Shown here: positions 33,652 to 41,561 of the stretch, in pieces
Position numbering within the stretch: position 1 is the stretch's first letter
Layout: every line of letters begins with the position of its first letter
Assembly: GCF_002858745.1 (NCBI RefSeq)
Contig: NZ_PJRO01000008.1
Coordinates: forward strand, 1 to 64,000
Source: Mesorhizobium loti
GTDB lineage: Bacteria > Pseudomonadota > Alphaproteobacteria > Rhizobiales > Rhizobiaceae
DNA: 64,000 nucleotides
Reading direction: 5' to 3'
Program-made: the position numbers and the translations under genes
Notes under the pieces: model-generated
What the model saw: only the letters and a program-made list of their open reading frames with translations
What the model was told of the DNA's origin: nothing
Databases searched by the model: none

Positions 33652-34662
33652 ATGTCTTCCGCATTGACCGTCTTGTCGAAGCCAGCGCTTGGCCAACGCC
33701 TGCTGCCGGTGATCAGCTTGTTCCTGCTCTCCCCGGTGTGCGCCGAATATCTGATTGGCTATGCCGAAAGCACCAACCACCCGCTGGAGATGCTGTGGGG
33801 CTTGGCCATTCTTGGCCCGCTCTACGGGTCGGTCGCACTGCTTATCCGGGAAATTACGCGTCGTATGGGACGCAGCTGGCCGACCATCCTGCTTCTGGCG
33901 ACCGCTTTTGGGCTGATCCAGGCTGGACTGATCGATCAGAGCCTGTTCAACCCGCATTATGGCACCGACTTCGAAATCCTCTATTGGGACGACGAACGGC
34001 TGCCAACCTGGCTCGGCCAGCTTGGCATCAGCGCCAATCTGGTTTTCGACTTCGTCGGCGGTCATGTCATCTGGAGCTTCGCAGCCCCCATCGCGATGGT
34101 GGAGTGCTGCACGCCGCGCATCGCCAACCGGCCGTGGCTGGGTCGGACTGGCGTCCTGTTGATGGTATCGTTGTATTTGGCTGCCGCCGCGTTCGTCTTC
34201 GACGACCATCTGCGGATTACCGGCTTCATGGCGACAAAGGCGCACCTCGTCGCGACGGTCGCCTTCGCTCTGCTGTTTGGCATCGTGGCGTTTCTCGTCC
34301 CCGCTCGAACCGCGAAACAGACAGGCCAGATACCAGCCCCCTGGCTGGTCGCTATCTTCGTTCTCGCCGTGCTCGCCCTGCATACCTTATCCTCGCCGGA
34401 CTGGGTCGGTGTCTCCACCTCGGTCCTGGTTCTTGTCGGCAGTGGTGTGCTTCTCCTGCGATGGTCGGGACGCGTCGGCTGGAAAAACAGCCATGTCCTT
34501 GCAGTAGCTGCCGCAGCTCTTCTCGCCTACGCGTTGATTTCATTCGTCGTTCAGCCGCCCGGCGGGCCGGCACCTGCGGTGAAATATGCGGTCAACACCG
34601 TCATGTTGCTTGGCGTGATCGTCCTTGCGGCCGTGGCCTATCGCCGGTTGCGCACCGCCTGA
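33652..34662 (+). CDS. Multi-pass membrane protein of unknown function
   Basis: A 336-residue protein with about nine or ten hydrophobic segments and small charged loops. No transporter signature is recognised. Notable are SPVCAEYLIGYAES at the end of helix 1, an internal loop IREITRRMGRSW, and an acidic aromatic loop FEILYWDDERLP. It is divergent from a TetR repressor, the usual layout for a drug- or lipid-related membrane protein, but function is unknown. The start at 33652 lacks a strong ribosome site. The TGA stop is part of a dispersed repeat. Confidence 0.65.
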   Translation: MSSALTVLSKPALGQRLLPVISLFLLSPVCAEYLIGYAESTNHPLEMLWGLAILGPLYGSVALLIREITRRMGRSWPTILLLATAFGLIQAGLIDQSLFNPHYGTDFEILYWDDERLPTWLGQLGISANLVFDFVGGHVIWSFAAPIAMVECCTPRIANRPWLGRTGVLLMVSLYLAAAAFVFDDHLRITGFMATKAHLVATVAFALLFGIVAFLVPARTAKQTGQIPAPWLVAIFVLAVLALHTLSSPDWVGVSTSVLVLVGSGVLLLRWSGRVGWKNSHVLAVAAAALLAYALISFVVQPPGGPAPAVKYAVNTVMLLGVIVLAAVAYRRLRTA

Positions 34663-34728
34663 GCATGATCCCGAACCGAAGGGCAGCGAAGCAAAAGCTG
34701 CGGGCTTTTCGGACAAGGATCATGCGAC
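34660..34728. repeat. Dispersed repeat (GAGCATGATCCCGAACC family), copy 1
   Basis: Starts with the TGA stop of the membrane-protein gene (TGAGCATGATCCCGAACC) and ends GGATCATGCGAC; the ends GCATGATCC and GGATCATGC are inverted and could form a long hairpin. It aligns along its whole length with the reverse complement of 61430-61499. Confidence 0.8.
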
Positions 34729-34753
34729 AAAGCAAAGAGGTCGTCGGCCGCCC

Positions 34754-35353
34754 TCAGGCGCGATAAATCCACTGCTCTGGGATGCGCACGGAAATCTCCT
34801 CGCCCGTCCCGATCACGCCGGGCTTTTCCACCCAGGCAACAAGCCCGCGCAGGCGCTTTGCCACCTTGGGAAACAGAAGCGAGCCGGCGTCCTGGTCTTC
34901 CATACGGGCATTTTCGGCGATCGAACGGCCGGAAAGACGGCAGGGGCCGTTCTGAGCGTCGATCTTCAGTGTCACCCCACCAGTAAAGAACAACAGCGTT
35001 GCCGAGGGCAGCATTGACAGGTTCTGCAGGCCATCGATCACAAGATTGGCGCCGATCCATTCGGGCTTTATTTCGGCAAGTCCCATGCGCTCGGCCACCA
35101 CGGCCAGTTCGTCGAAGGCAACGACCGACACCTGCCGCTCGTTGCGGATTTCCGTACCGCGCGGATACCATGGCTCGCGCCCGCCCGACCGGCGGGTATG
35201 ACCACCATGGAAGTCACCTGGGATGCCTTCGAAACCGAGTTCCAGCCGCTCCACGGGCCTGGTCTGGAAATCGTCGGACGGCGCGGCATAAAGGCCGGCA
35301 ACTTTCGCGCTCAGCTTCTTCGCCGGCACGATTTCAGGCTGAGTGTCGAGCAT
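34754..35353 (-). CDS. MOSC-domain protein
   Basis: A 199-residue protein of the MOSC family (molybdenum-cofactor sulfurase C-terminal). Typical are GIPGDFHGGHTRR with the conserved Gly/His loop, IRNERQVSVVAFDEL, and IKPEWIGANLVIDGL. The expected Cys is present in NGPCRLSG. Members use or deliver sulfur or pyranopterin cofactor, and YiiM-like ones reduce hydroxylated compounds. No partner gene is adjacent; the substrate is unknown. Confidence 0.85.
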   Translation of the reverse strand: MLDTQPEIVPAKKLSAKVAGLYAAPSDDFQTRPVERLELGFEGIPGDFHGGHTRRSGGREPWYPRGTEIRNERQVSVVAFDELAVVAERMGLAEIKPEWIGANLVIDGLQNLSMLPSATLLFFTGGVTLKIDAQNGPCRLSGRSIAENARMEDQDAGSLLFPKVAKRLRGLVAWVEKPGVIGTGEEISVRIPEQWIYRA

Positions 35354-35460
35354 GGCTTACCTGTCCGCAGTTCGCATATCGGGCGCAACCTGCCGCAACG
35401 CCTTTGGGCGGTCCAGTCGAAAGCGCTGATGAACCGATGAACGATGGTGATAGGCGGAGC

Positions 35461-36582
35461 CTATTGCATCTTTAGAAGCGCACCGCCGATCGAATAACCG
35501 GCACCGAAGGCACACAGCAGGCCGAAATCACCCGGTTTCATATCAGCGTGGTTTTCGCTGAGCGCGATGATGGCGCCGGCACCCGCCGTATTGCCCAGCC
35601 GCTCCAGCACCATCGGCGCGCGGTCGTGTCCGACTTCGTGACCAAAGGCGAGCTTCAGGATCATGGCATTCATGCGCGCATTGGCCTGGTGCAGCCAGAA
35701 CCGGCGGATACCGTGCGGTGTCAGCCCATGTTCGGCCAGGAATTCGACGATGAACTTGTGTCCGGCGACGGTGACTTCCTTGAACACCTTGTTGCCGACC
35801 TGCTTGATCATGTTGCCTTCGAGGTCGATCATATAGGGATCGTCCTGCGCGGTGCGGGTGAGATACCCAAGATTGGTACGGATGTTGGACGACATCTGTG
35901 TCCACAGCCTGGTGTCGAGCACCTCGAAGCGGCCGGGGCGCACATCCCCTTCTTCCACCGCCTCCACTACCATCGAGACGGAAGCATCACCGAAGATGAA
36001 ATGCGTCTGGCGATCCCGGAAATTGAGATGGCCGGTGATAATTTCCGGAGTCGTCACCAGAACTTTCTTCTGGGCGCCAGAACGCACCAGATTGACAGCT
36101 ACGTGAAGTGCCGCCGCCGCAGAGGAACAACCCAGTCCCATGTCGAAGCCGGCGCCTTTGGTACCGAGCGCTTCCTGCATCTCGATGGCGATCGCCGGAT
36201 AGGGCCTCTGCAGATGCGAGGACGAGACGATGACCAAGTCAATCTCGCCTGCTTCCGTTCCCGCATGAGCCAGCGCCTTGCGCGCCGAGGCGATACCGAA
36301 CTCGGCCTGCAGCGACAGCGCGTCGTCCGGCCTGGCCGGCAGGCGCGGCGCCATCCGCGTCGGGTCGAGAATCCCCGCGCGCTCGACGACATGCCGCTTC
36401 TTGATGCCGGAGGCATGGACGATGAAATCGGCGTCGGACTTCTGCAGCGGCTCCGCACCCGTGACCGCCCGCTTGGCGTTTTCCACATCAACCCAAGCGT
36501 TGAAGCTTTCGACCAATTCGTCGTTGGTGATCGACGCTTCCGGGATTTCGACACCGATGCCGCTGATGATGACGCGATGCAT
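35461..36582 (-). CDS. Beta-ketoacyl-ACP synthase III (FabH-like)
   Basis: A 373-residue thiolase-fold protein, longer than E. coli FabH (317). The active-site Cys is in DMGLGCSSAAAALHVAVN, the His in RFWLHQANARMN, and the Asn in LGNTAGAG, so the Cys-His-Asn triad is complete. It starts acyl chains by condensing a primer with malonyl-ACP. The extra length and isolation from fab or plsX genes suggest a specialised paralogue. The start at 36582 matches the family opening MHRVIISGIGVEIPE; an in-frame start at 36714 adds 44 non-family residues. Confidence 0.85.
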   Translation of the reverse strand: MHRVIISGIGVEIPEASITNDELVESFNAWVDVENAKRAVTGAEPLQKSDADFIVHASGIKKRHVVERAGILDPTRMAPRLPARPDDALSLQAEFGIASARKALAHAGTEAGEIDLVIVSSSHLQRPYPAIAIEMQEALGTKGAGFDMGLGCSSAAAALHVAVNLVRSGAQKKVLVTTPEIITGHLNFRDRQTHFIFGDASVSMVVEAVEEGDVRPGRFEVLDTRLWTQMSSNIRTNLGYLTRTAQDDPYMIDLEGNMIKQVGNKVFKEVTVAGHKFIVEFLAEHGLTPHGIRRFWLHQANARMNAMILKLAFGHEVGHDRAPMVLERLGNTAGAGAIIALSENHADMKPGDFGLLCAFGAGYSIGGALLKMQ

Positions 36583-36794
36583 ATCCAACTCGTTTCCTGG
36601 CGACTGGCGCCGCGCTGTCACCGGCATCCTGGGAGATGATACGGCCAGCTTTTCAATGCGGTTTACGCTACCTTCCGTTGCGAAGCGAGCCTTTCCTCGT
36701 CCGGCGCAATGCATAGCGGTTGACGTTGCGTCCGCCCCACAAACGGCGAAACAATGACGATTGCGGTAAAGATATCAACCGCCCGATTGCAATG

Positions 36795-37562
36795 TCAGCG
36801 CGTGGCTACGATGAACAGCCTCGGGAAACGCAGCAGCACCTTGCCGTCTACAGTCGGTGGATAAGCCTGCGCGATCTTCGCCGTGTAGTGCTCGAGAAAC
36901 TGGCTCTTTTCCGCCTCATCCAGCGGATCGAGAAACGGCTTGAGACCTGTCGACTTCACCCATTCGACGATCGCGACCGCATCGGCCAACGGATGGTTGT
37001 AGACCGTGTGCCAGATGTCGAGCCTGGCAGCATGCGGCTTCAGCTTGTCGTAGTAGAACGATACTGGCGGCAGAGGCGCGCGTGCTGCCTTCGCGAGCTT
37101 CCCGGCGAAAGGCATCGACTTAGCGGTCTCGCGCATCAGCCGGTGCGTCGGCTCGTCCATGTTGTCCGGCATCTGGACGGCCAATGCACCGCCGGACGCA
37201 AGCAGCCCAAGCAATCGTTGCAAAATTGCTGGGTGCTCCGGCAGCCACTGGAACACCGCATTGGCGAAGATGACATCGACTGGCTCGGCCGGTGTCCAGC
37301 TTCCTGCATCAGCGAGTTCGAAGGAAAGCTCGGGCAGTCGCGCCCTCGCCTTGTCGATCATGTCAGGCGATGTGTCGAAGCCGGTCACCTGTGCCCCCGG
37401 CCAGCGTTCTGCCAGGAGTTCGGTGGAATTGCCCGGCCCGCAGCCGATGTCGACGATGCGGCCCGGATTGGCGAAGGGCACCTGCGCGAGCAGATCCCGC
37501 GCCGGCCGCGTGCGCTCGTCCTCGAATTTCAAATAGAGCGAAGCGGACCAGTCTTTGGGCAT
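36795..37562 (-). CDS. tam: Trans-aconitate 2-methyltransferase
   Basis: A 255-residue class I methyltransferase closely matching Tam: opening DWSASLYLKFEDERTRPARDLL, motif I VDIGCGPGNSTELLAERWP, VTGFDTSPDMI, and IFANAVFQWLPEH. It methylates trans-aconitate, a by-product and inhibitor of the citric-acid cycle. No operon partner; 212 bp separate it from the KAS III gene downstream. Confidence 0.9.
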   Translation of the reverse strand: MPKDWSASLYLKFEDERTRPARDLLAQVPFANPGRIVDIGCGPGNSTELLAERWPGAQVTGFDTSPDMIDKARARLPELSFELADAGSWTPAEPVDVIFANAVFQWLPEHPAILQRLLGLLASGGALAVQMPDNMDEPTHRLMRETAKSMPFAGKLAKAARAPLPPVSFYYDKLKPHAARLDIWHTVYNHPLADAVAIVEWVKSTGLKPFLDPLDEAEKSQFLEHYTAKIAQAYPPTVDGKVLLRFPRLFIVATR

Positions 37563-37673
37563 GGCAACCTCCGAGGCAGGATTGAGCGGAGCTTATAGGA
37601 GGTTATGGCCGAGCCCCCTAGGTCGCTCTGCGCATGAACGCATGGTCCACCACGCCGAAGCCCATATTCGGCT

Positions 37674-38252
37674 TCAGTCGTACACGTTTATCCGCCGGGC
37701 TAATCCATCAAGCATCAGCGTGAGCCCCTCCTCGAACGCTGACGCATGATCTATGGGAGAAGCGTCGGCCAGAGAATTGCCGGCACCGTCAGGACCTGCA
37801 TCCGCCTGTTCCTCCAGCACGCTGCCGACCGTGAACCGCCCAGCGGCAAGCATGGCTATCTTGGCATCCTGCTCCGGCAAACCTGAAGCAACGAGGAAAG
37901 CGACCTTATGCATGATGCGGTCGATGTCCACCGGTCCCGGGAAGGTTCCGGCATGGAGGCGCGCGCCATCCCTCCGCATCAGCAATGTTCGGCGGAAGCT
38001 GCGCGTGTTGTCGAGGAACCACTCGCGCCAGTTGTCGGAAGGCCTCGGCAGCGGAGCGATCGCATGCGGGGCCATCGCAACCTCGGCCATGGCAGCAAGC
38101 AATTCGTCCTTCTTGCGGAAGTGCCAGTAGAGCGACGGCTGCTCGACGCCCAGCCGCTTCGCCAGCTGCCGCGTGCTGATGGCGTCCAGCCCCACTTCGT
38201 CGAGCAGGTCAAGCGCTTCGGCAATGACGGTTTCGCGATTCAGCTTCTGCAT
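37674..38252 (-). CDS. tetR: TetR: tetracycline-type repressor
   Basis: A 192-residue repressor that aligns with Tn10 TetR(B) from end to end at the N-terminus without gaps. The helix-turn-helix STRQLAKRLGVEQPSLYWHF keeps Thr27, Arg28, Gln38, Pro39, Tyr42, Trp43 and His44. Tetracycline and Mg2+ contacts Asn82, Phe86, His100, Thr103, Pro105 and Glu147 are all present at the same numbers; Arg104 is Phe and Gln116 is Lys. That pattern is much closer than an ordinary TetR-family protein. It is divergent from a flavin monooxygenase gene, with two tetO-like operators between. Reference residues are from memory of TetR(B). Confidence 0.85.
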   Translation of the reverse strand: MQKLNRETVIAEALDLLDEVGLDAISTRQLAKRLGVEQPSLYWHFRKKDELLAAMAEVAMAPHAIAPLPRPSDNWREWFLDNTRSFRRTLLMRRDGARLHAGTFPGPVDIDRIMHKVAFLVASGLPEQDAKIAMLAAGRFTVGSVLEEQADAGPDGAGNSLADASPIDHASAFEEGLTLMLDGLARRINVYD

Positions 38253-38261
38253 CTTGACAAT

Positions 38262-38274
38262 CTATCAGTGATAG
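38262..38274. promoter_or_regulatory. tetO-like operator A
   Basis: Core CTATCAGTGATAG, the same core as Tn10 tetO2 (TCCCTATCAGTGATAGAGA). It starts 10 bp before the tetR start codon and follows TTGACA (38254-38259), which may be the -35 box of the monooxygenase promoter. Confidence 0.85.
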
Positions 38275-38291
38275 GGAATTTGTAAATAAGC

Positions 38292-38304
38292 CTATCAGTG
38301 ATAG
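38292..38304. promoter_or_regulatory. tetO-like operator B
   Basis: A second identical CTATCAGTGATAG core, centred exactly 30 bp from operator A, the same spacing as tetO1-tetO2 in Tn10. It ends 14 bp before the GTG start of the monooxygenase gene, so a bound repressor would block both divergent transcripts. Confidence 0.85.
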
Positions 38305-38318
38305 ATTGGAGATGTTCT

Positions 38319-39560
38319 GTGAAAACTGAAAAAGGAAAACCTTCGCTGCGCGTCCTCATCTGCGGCGGCGGAATTGCGGGGCCAAGTCTGGCTTACTGGC
38401 TCGCCCGCAGCGGTCACCAGGTCGTTGTCGCGGAACGCTTTCCGGCGCTCAGGGCCACGGGCGCGCAGGTCGATCTCCGCGGTCAGGGTATCGAGGCCGT
38501 TCAGCGGATGGGCCTTCTCGATAGCGTCAAAAGCAAGCTGGTGGATGAGGCCGGCGTTTCTCTGGTGAATGCCCAAGGCAAAGCGAGAGCGACGTTCATG
38601 GCCAACACGTCCGGCCATGGCCCGCAATCCCTTACCTCCGAGTACGAGATCATGCGCGGCGACCTGGTACGCATCCTCCATGATGCGACGAAAGACGACG
38701 TCGAGTACGTCTTTGGAAAAGCCGTCGAGCGCTTCGATCAGGATGAGAGAAAGGTCGTCGCCCGCTTCTCCGATGGCTCGTCCAACGAATTCGACCTCCT
38801 GGTCGGAGCCGATGGTCAAGGTTCGCGCATTCGTGGTGCCATTTTGCCGCCTGACGGTCCCGATCCCTATCTTCGGATGGGGATACACATGGCTTACTGG
38901 TTCATCCCGCGCATCGTGTCGGACAGCAATATCCGCGACACCTACAACGCCCGCGGTGGCAGAATGATCATGCGCAGAAGCCACAACCCAGCACAGACCC
39001 AGGTATACTTCATACTGAGGCAGGCCTCCGACGAGGCTTCTGCTATCCATAAAGCGCCAATCGATGACCAGAAGCTGTTCTGGGCCAGGAAATTCCGGAA
39101 CGCAGGATGGCAGACCGGCCGGTTCGTCGAGGGAATGGCGGCAACCGACTTCTTCTACTCTCAGGAAGTCGTGCAGGTCCGCACGCAGAGCTGGTCCAAG
39201 GGCCGCGTGGTTCTTGTCGGAGATGCCGCCCATTGCGCCTCTCCTTACAGTGGCATGGGCATCTCCGGCAGCCTTGTCGGGGCCTATGTTCTGGCAGGTG
39301 AGATCAACCGAACCATCGAAGATCTGCCGCGCGCCCTCGCCGCTTATGACGCGACCTTGCGACCGTTCGTCGACGAGATCCAGACATTGAAACCATTGCT
39401 GCTGCGATTGTGCATGCCCCAAACACAATTGGGGATAGATGCTTTGCATTCCCTCGCAGGGTTGGCCTGCCTGCTTCGAATTCCCGATCTCATCGCAAGA
39501 TTTTCAAAGGAAGACAGAGGCGGCGACTGGCGGCTGCCGGACTATGCGGAACTCGCCTGA
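38319..39560 (+). CDS. FAD-dependent monooxygenase, tetracycline-destructase-like
   Basis: A 413-residue class A flavin monooxygenase. The start is GTG 38319, 8 bp after GGAGA; the earlier in-frame GTG lies in operator B. FAD motifs are GGGIAG (16-21), RGDLVRIL, GADGQGSRIR and GDAAHCASPYSGMG. GAQVDLRG, the FRNAGWQT...DFFYSQ segment and SWSKGRV recall the soil Tet(47)-Tet(56) tetracycline destructases more than generic hydroxylases, as remembered. Those enzymes hydroxylate and inactivate tetracyclines. Control by a true TetR with tetO sites strengthens the call. A natural aromatic polyketide substrate is an alternative. Confidence 0.78.
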   Translation: MKTEKGKPSLRVLICGGGIAGPSLAYWLARSGHQVVVAERFPALRATGAQVDLRGQGIEAVQRMGLLDSVKSKLVDEAGVSLVNAQGKARATFMANTSGHGPQSLTSEYEIMRGDLVRILHDATKDDVEYVFGKAVERFDQDERKVVARFSDGSSNEFDLLVGADGQGSRIRGAILPPDGPDPYLRMGIHMAYWFIPRIVSDSNIRDTYNARGGRMIMRRSHNPAQTQVYFILRQASDEASAIHKAPIDDQKLFWARKFRNAGWQTGRFVEGMAATDFFYSQEVVQVRTQSWSKGRVVLVGDAAHCASPYSGMGISGSLVGAYVLAGEINRTIEDLPRALAAYDATLRPFVDEIQTLKPLLLRLCMPQTQLGIDALHSLAGLACLLRIPDLIARFSKEDRGGDWRLPDYAELA

Positions 39561-39584
39561 GTGGCCGGATAGCCAGGCAATAAA

Positions 39585-39609
39585 AAAGCCCCGCGCAAGG
39601 CGGGGCTTT
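39585..39609. terminator. Bidirectional terminator between monooxygenase and ettA
   Basis: AAAGCCCCGC, loop GCAAG, GCGGGGCTTT: a perfect 10-bp stem with an A-tract left and T-tract right. It ends 6 bp before the converging ettA stop, so it can end both transcripts. Confidence 0.88.
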
Positions 39610-39615
39610 CGGTCT

Positions 39616-41265
39616 CTATCGCGTCAGTCTCTTGTACGTCATCCGGTGCGGATTGACCGCCTCCGGGCCGAGACGGCGGATCTTGTCCTTCTCGTAGTCT
39701 TCGAAGTTGCCCTCGAACCATTCGACATGGCTGTCGCCCTCGAAGGCCAGGATGTGCGTGGCCAGGCGGTCGAGGAACATACGATCGTGGCTGATGATGA
39801 CCGCGCAGCCGGCATAGCTTTCCAGCGCATCTTCAAGCGCGGCCAGCGTTTCGGTGTCGAGGTCGTTGGTCGGTTCGTCGAGCAGCAGCACGTTGCCGCC
39901 GGTACGCAGCATCTTGGCCAGGTGCACGCGGTTGCGCTGACCGCCCGAGAGGTTGCCGACCTTCTGCTGCTGGTCACCGCCGCGGAAATTGAACGACGAA
40001 CAGTAGGCACGGGTGTTGGCTTCGAACTTGCCGAGCTTGACCACTTCGGCACCACCGGAAATCTCTTCCCAAACGGTCTTGTTCGGGTCGAGCGCGTCGC
40101 GGCTCTGGTCGACATAACCGAGCTTGACCGTCTCGCCGACGCGGATGGTGCCGGCATCCGGCTTTTCCTGGCCGGTGATCATCTTGAACAACGTGGTCTT
40201 GCCGGCGCCATTCGGACCGATGATGCCGACGATGCCGCCGGGCGGCAGCTTGAAGGTCAGGTTCTCGATCAGCAGTTGCTCGCCGAAGCCCTTGTCGAGA
40301 TCGGCGACTTCGATGACCACATTGCCGAGACGTTCGCCATGCGGAATGACGATCTGCGTGTCGGTCGGGCGGCGGTTGTTGGCTTGTTCGAGCAGATCTT
40401 CAAAAGCCTGGATACGCGCCTTGGATTTGGTCTGGCGTGCCTTGGGCGAAGACTGGATCCACTCGCGCTCGCGGCCAATGGCACGCTGGCGGGCGTCATC
40501 CTCACGGCCTTCCTGCTTGAGGCGCTTGGCCTTGGCTTCCAGATAGGCAGTGTAGTTGCCTTCATAAGGAATGCTGCGGCCGCGATCCAGTTCGAGAATC
40601 CAGCCGGTGACATTGTCGAGGAAGTAGCGGTCGTGGGTGATGAGCAGCACGGCGCCCTTGTAGGCGCGCAGATGCTTTTCGAGCCAGGCCGTCGTCTCAG
40701 CGTCGAGATGGTTGGTCGGTTCGTCGAGCAGCAGAAGGTCAGGCTCGGAAAGCAGCAGCTTGCAAAGCGCCACGCGGCGGCGCTCGCCACCCGAAAGCTT
40801 GGTCACATCGGCGTCCTTGGGCGCGCAGGCCAGCGCTTCCATCGCCATCTCGACTTGCTGTTCGAGGTCCCAGAGGTTGAGGCGGTCCATGTCGTCCTGG
40901 AGCTTGGCCGATTCATCGGCCGTCTCGTCGGAATAGTTCATCATCAGCTCATTGTAGCGCTCGATGATGGCCGTCTTCTTGGCGACACCTTCCATGATGT
41001 TCTCGAACACCGTCTTGTTCGCGTCGAGCTGCGGCTCCTGCGCCAGATAGCCGACGGTCGCGTTTTCGGCCAGCCAGGCCTCGCCGGTGAATTCCTTGTC
41101 AAGCCCGGCCATGATCTTGAGGATGGTCGACTTGCCGGCGCCGTTGGGGCCGAGAATGCCGATCTTGGCATCGGGATAGAAGGAGAGATGGACATTCTCC
41201 AGCACCTTCTTGGTGCCGTAGGCCTTTGAAAGGCCGGACATGTGATAAATGAACTGGCGTGCCAC
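39616..41265 (-). CDS. ettA: EttA: ABC-F translational throttle ATPase
   Basis: A 549-residue ABC-F protein (E. coli EttA 555). Two ATPase modules carry Walker A GPNGAGKST and GPNGAGKTT, signatures LSGGERRRVAL and LSGGQRNRVHL, and DEPTNHLD / DEPTNDLD. The opening ARQFIYHMSGLSKAYG is diagnostic of EttA. The start is GTG 41265, 7 bp after AAGGAA; upstream codons to 41508 are non-coding. EttA binds the ribosomal E site and gates entry into elongation according to the ATP/ADP ratio. Confidence 0.93.
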   Translation of the reverse strand: MARQFIYHMSGLSKAYGTKKVLENVHLSFYPDAKIGILGPNGAGKSTILKIMAGLDKEFTGEAWLAENATVGYLAQEPQLDANKTVFENIMEGVAKKTAIIERYNELMMNYSDETADESAKLQDDMDRLNLWDLEQQVEMAMEALACAPKDADVTKLSGGERRRVALCKLLLSEPDLLLLDEPTNHLDAETTAWLEKHLRAYKGAVLLITHDRYFLDNVTGWILELDRGRSIPYEGNYTAYLEAKAKRLKQEGREDDARQRAIGREREWIQSSPKARQTKSKARIQAFEDLLEQANNRRPTDTQIVIPHGERLGNVVIEVADLDKGFGEQLLIENLTFKLPPGGIVGIIGPNGAGKTTLFKMITGQEKPDAGTIRVGETVKLGYVDQSRDALDPNKTVWEEISGGAEVVKLGKFEANTRAYCSSFNFRGGDQQQKVGNLSGGQRNRVHLAKMLRTGGNVLLLDEPTNDLDTETLAALEDALESYAGCAVIISHDRMFLDRLATHILAFEGDSHVEWFEGNFEDYEKDKIRRLGPEAVNPHRMTYKRLTR

Positions 41266-41531
41266 GCGCGCTTTCCTTGGATCGAACGGATTGGAAGCCG
41301 AATTGAACGGAGGTTGCGCGCTATGTAGGCGATGGCGACCGAAACGGCAATCGTTAAGGGGCGAAAACACCGAGCATCTTTCGTGCCCGGATTTCTCCGG
41401 ATCGCAGCAAGACGTCGAACATCCCGCCCTGTTTGCCGAGAAACGAAAATTGCCCCCTCTAGCGGTATAAGCGCGATCTATCGGTCCCATCCAATGTTCT
41501 GATTTCAAGTGGGGGATGGCTGCACCTAGCT

Positions 41532-41557
41532 GAGGTCCATCGACAACAGAGGACCTC
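41532..41557 (+). promoter_or_regulatory. Hairpin that sequesters the ribosome binding site
   Basis: GAGGTCC (41532-41538) and GGACCTC (41551-41557) are perfect 7-bp arms around a 12-nt loop. The Shine-Dalgarno sequence AGAGGA lies in the right arm, 5 bp before the start codon at 41562, so folding would mask it. Confidence 0.55.
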
Positions 41558-41561
41558 TTTC

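Noticed and set aside
37674..39560. Recent acquisition of the tetR-monooxygenase pair on a transposon
   Set aside because: No transposase, inverted repeats or target duplication is visible, and base composition looks like the neighbours. Codon-usage statistics would test this.
39439..41229. Long open frame antisense to ettA (596 codons)
   Set aside because: Shadow of ettA; no ribosome site or recognisable domain, and it runs through the terminator.
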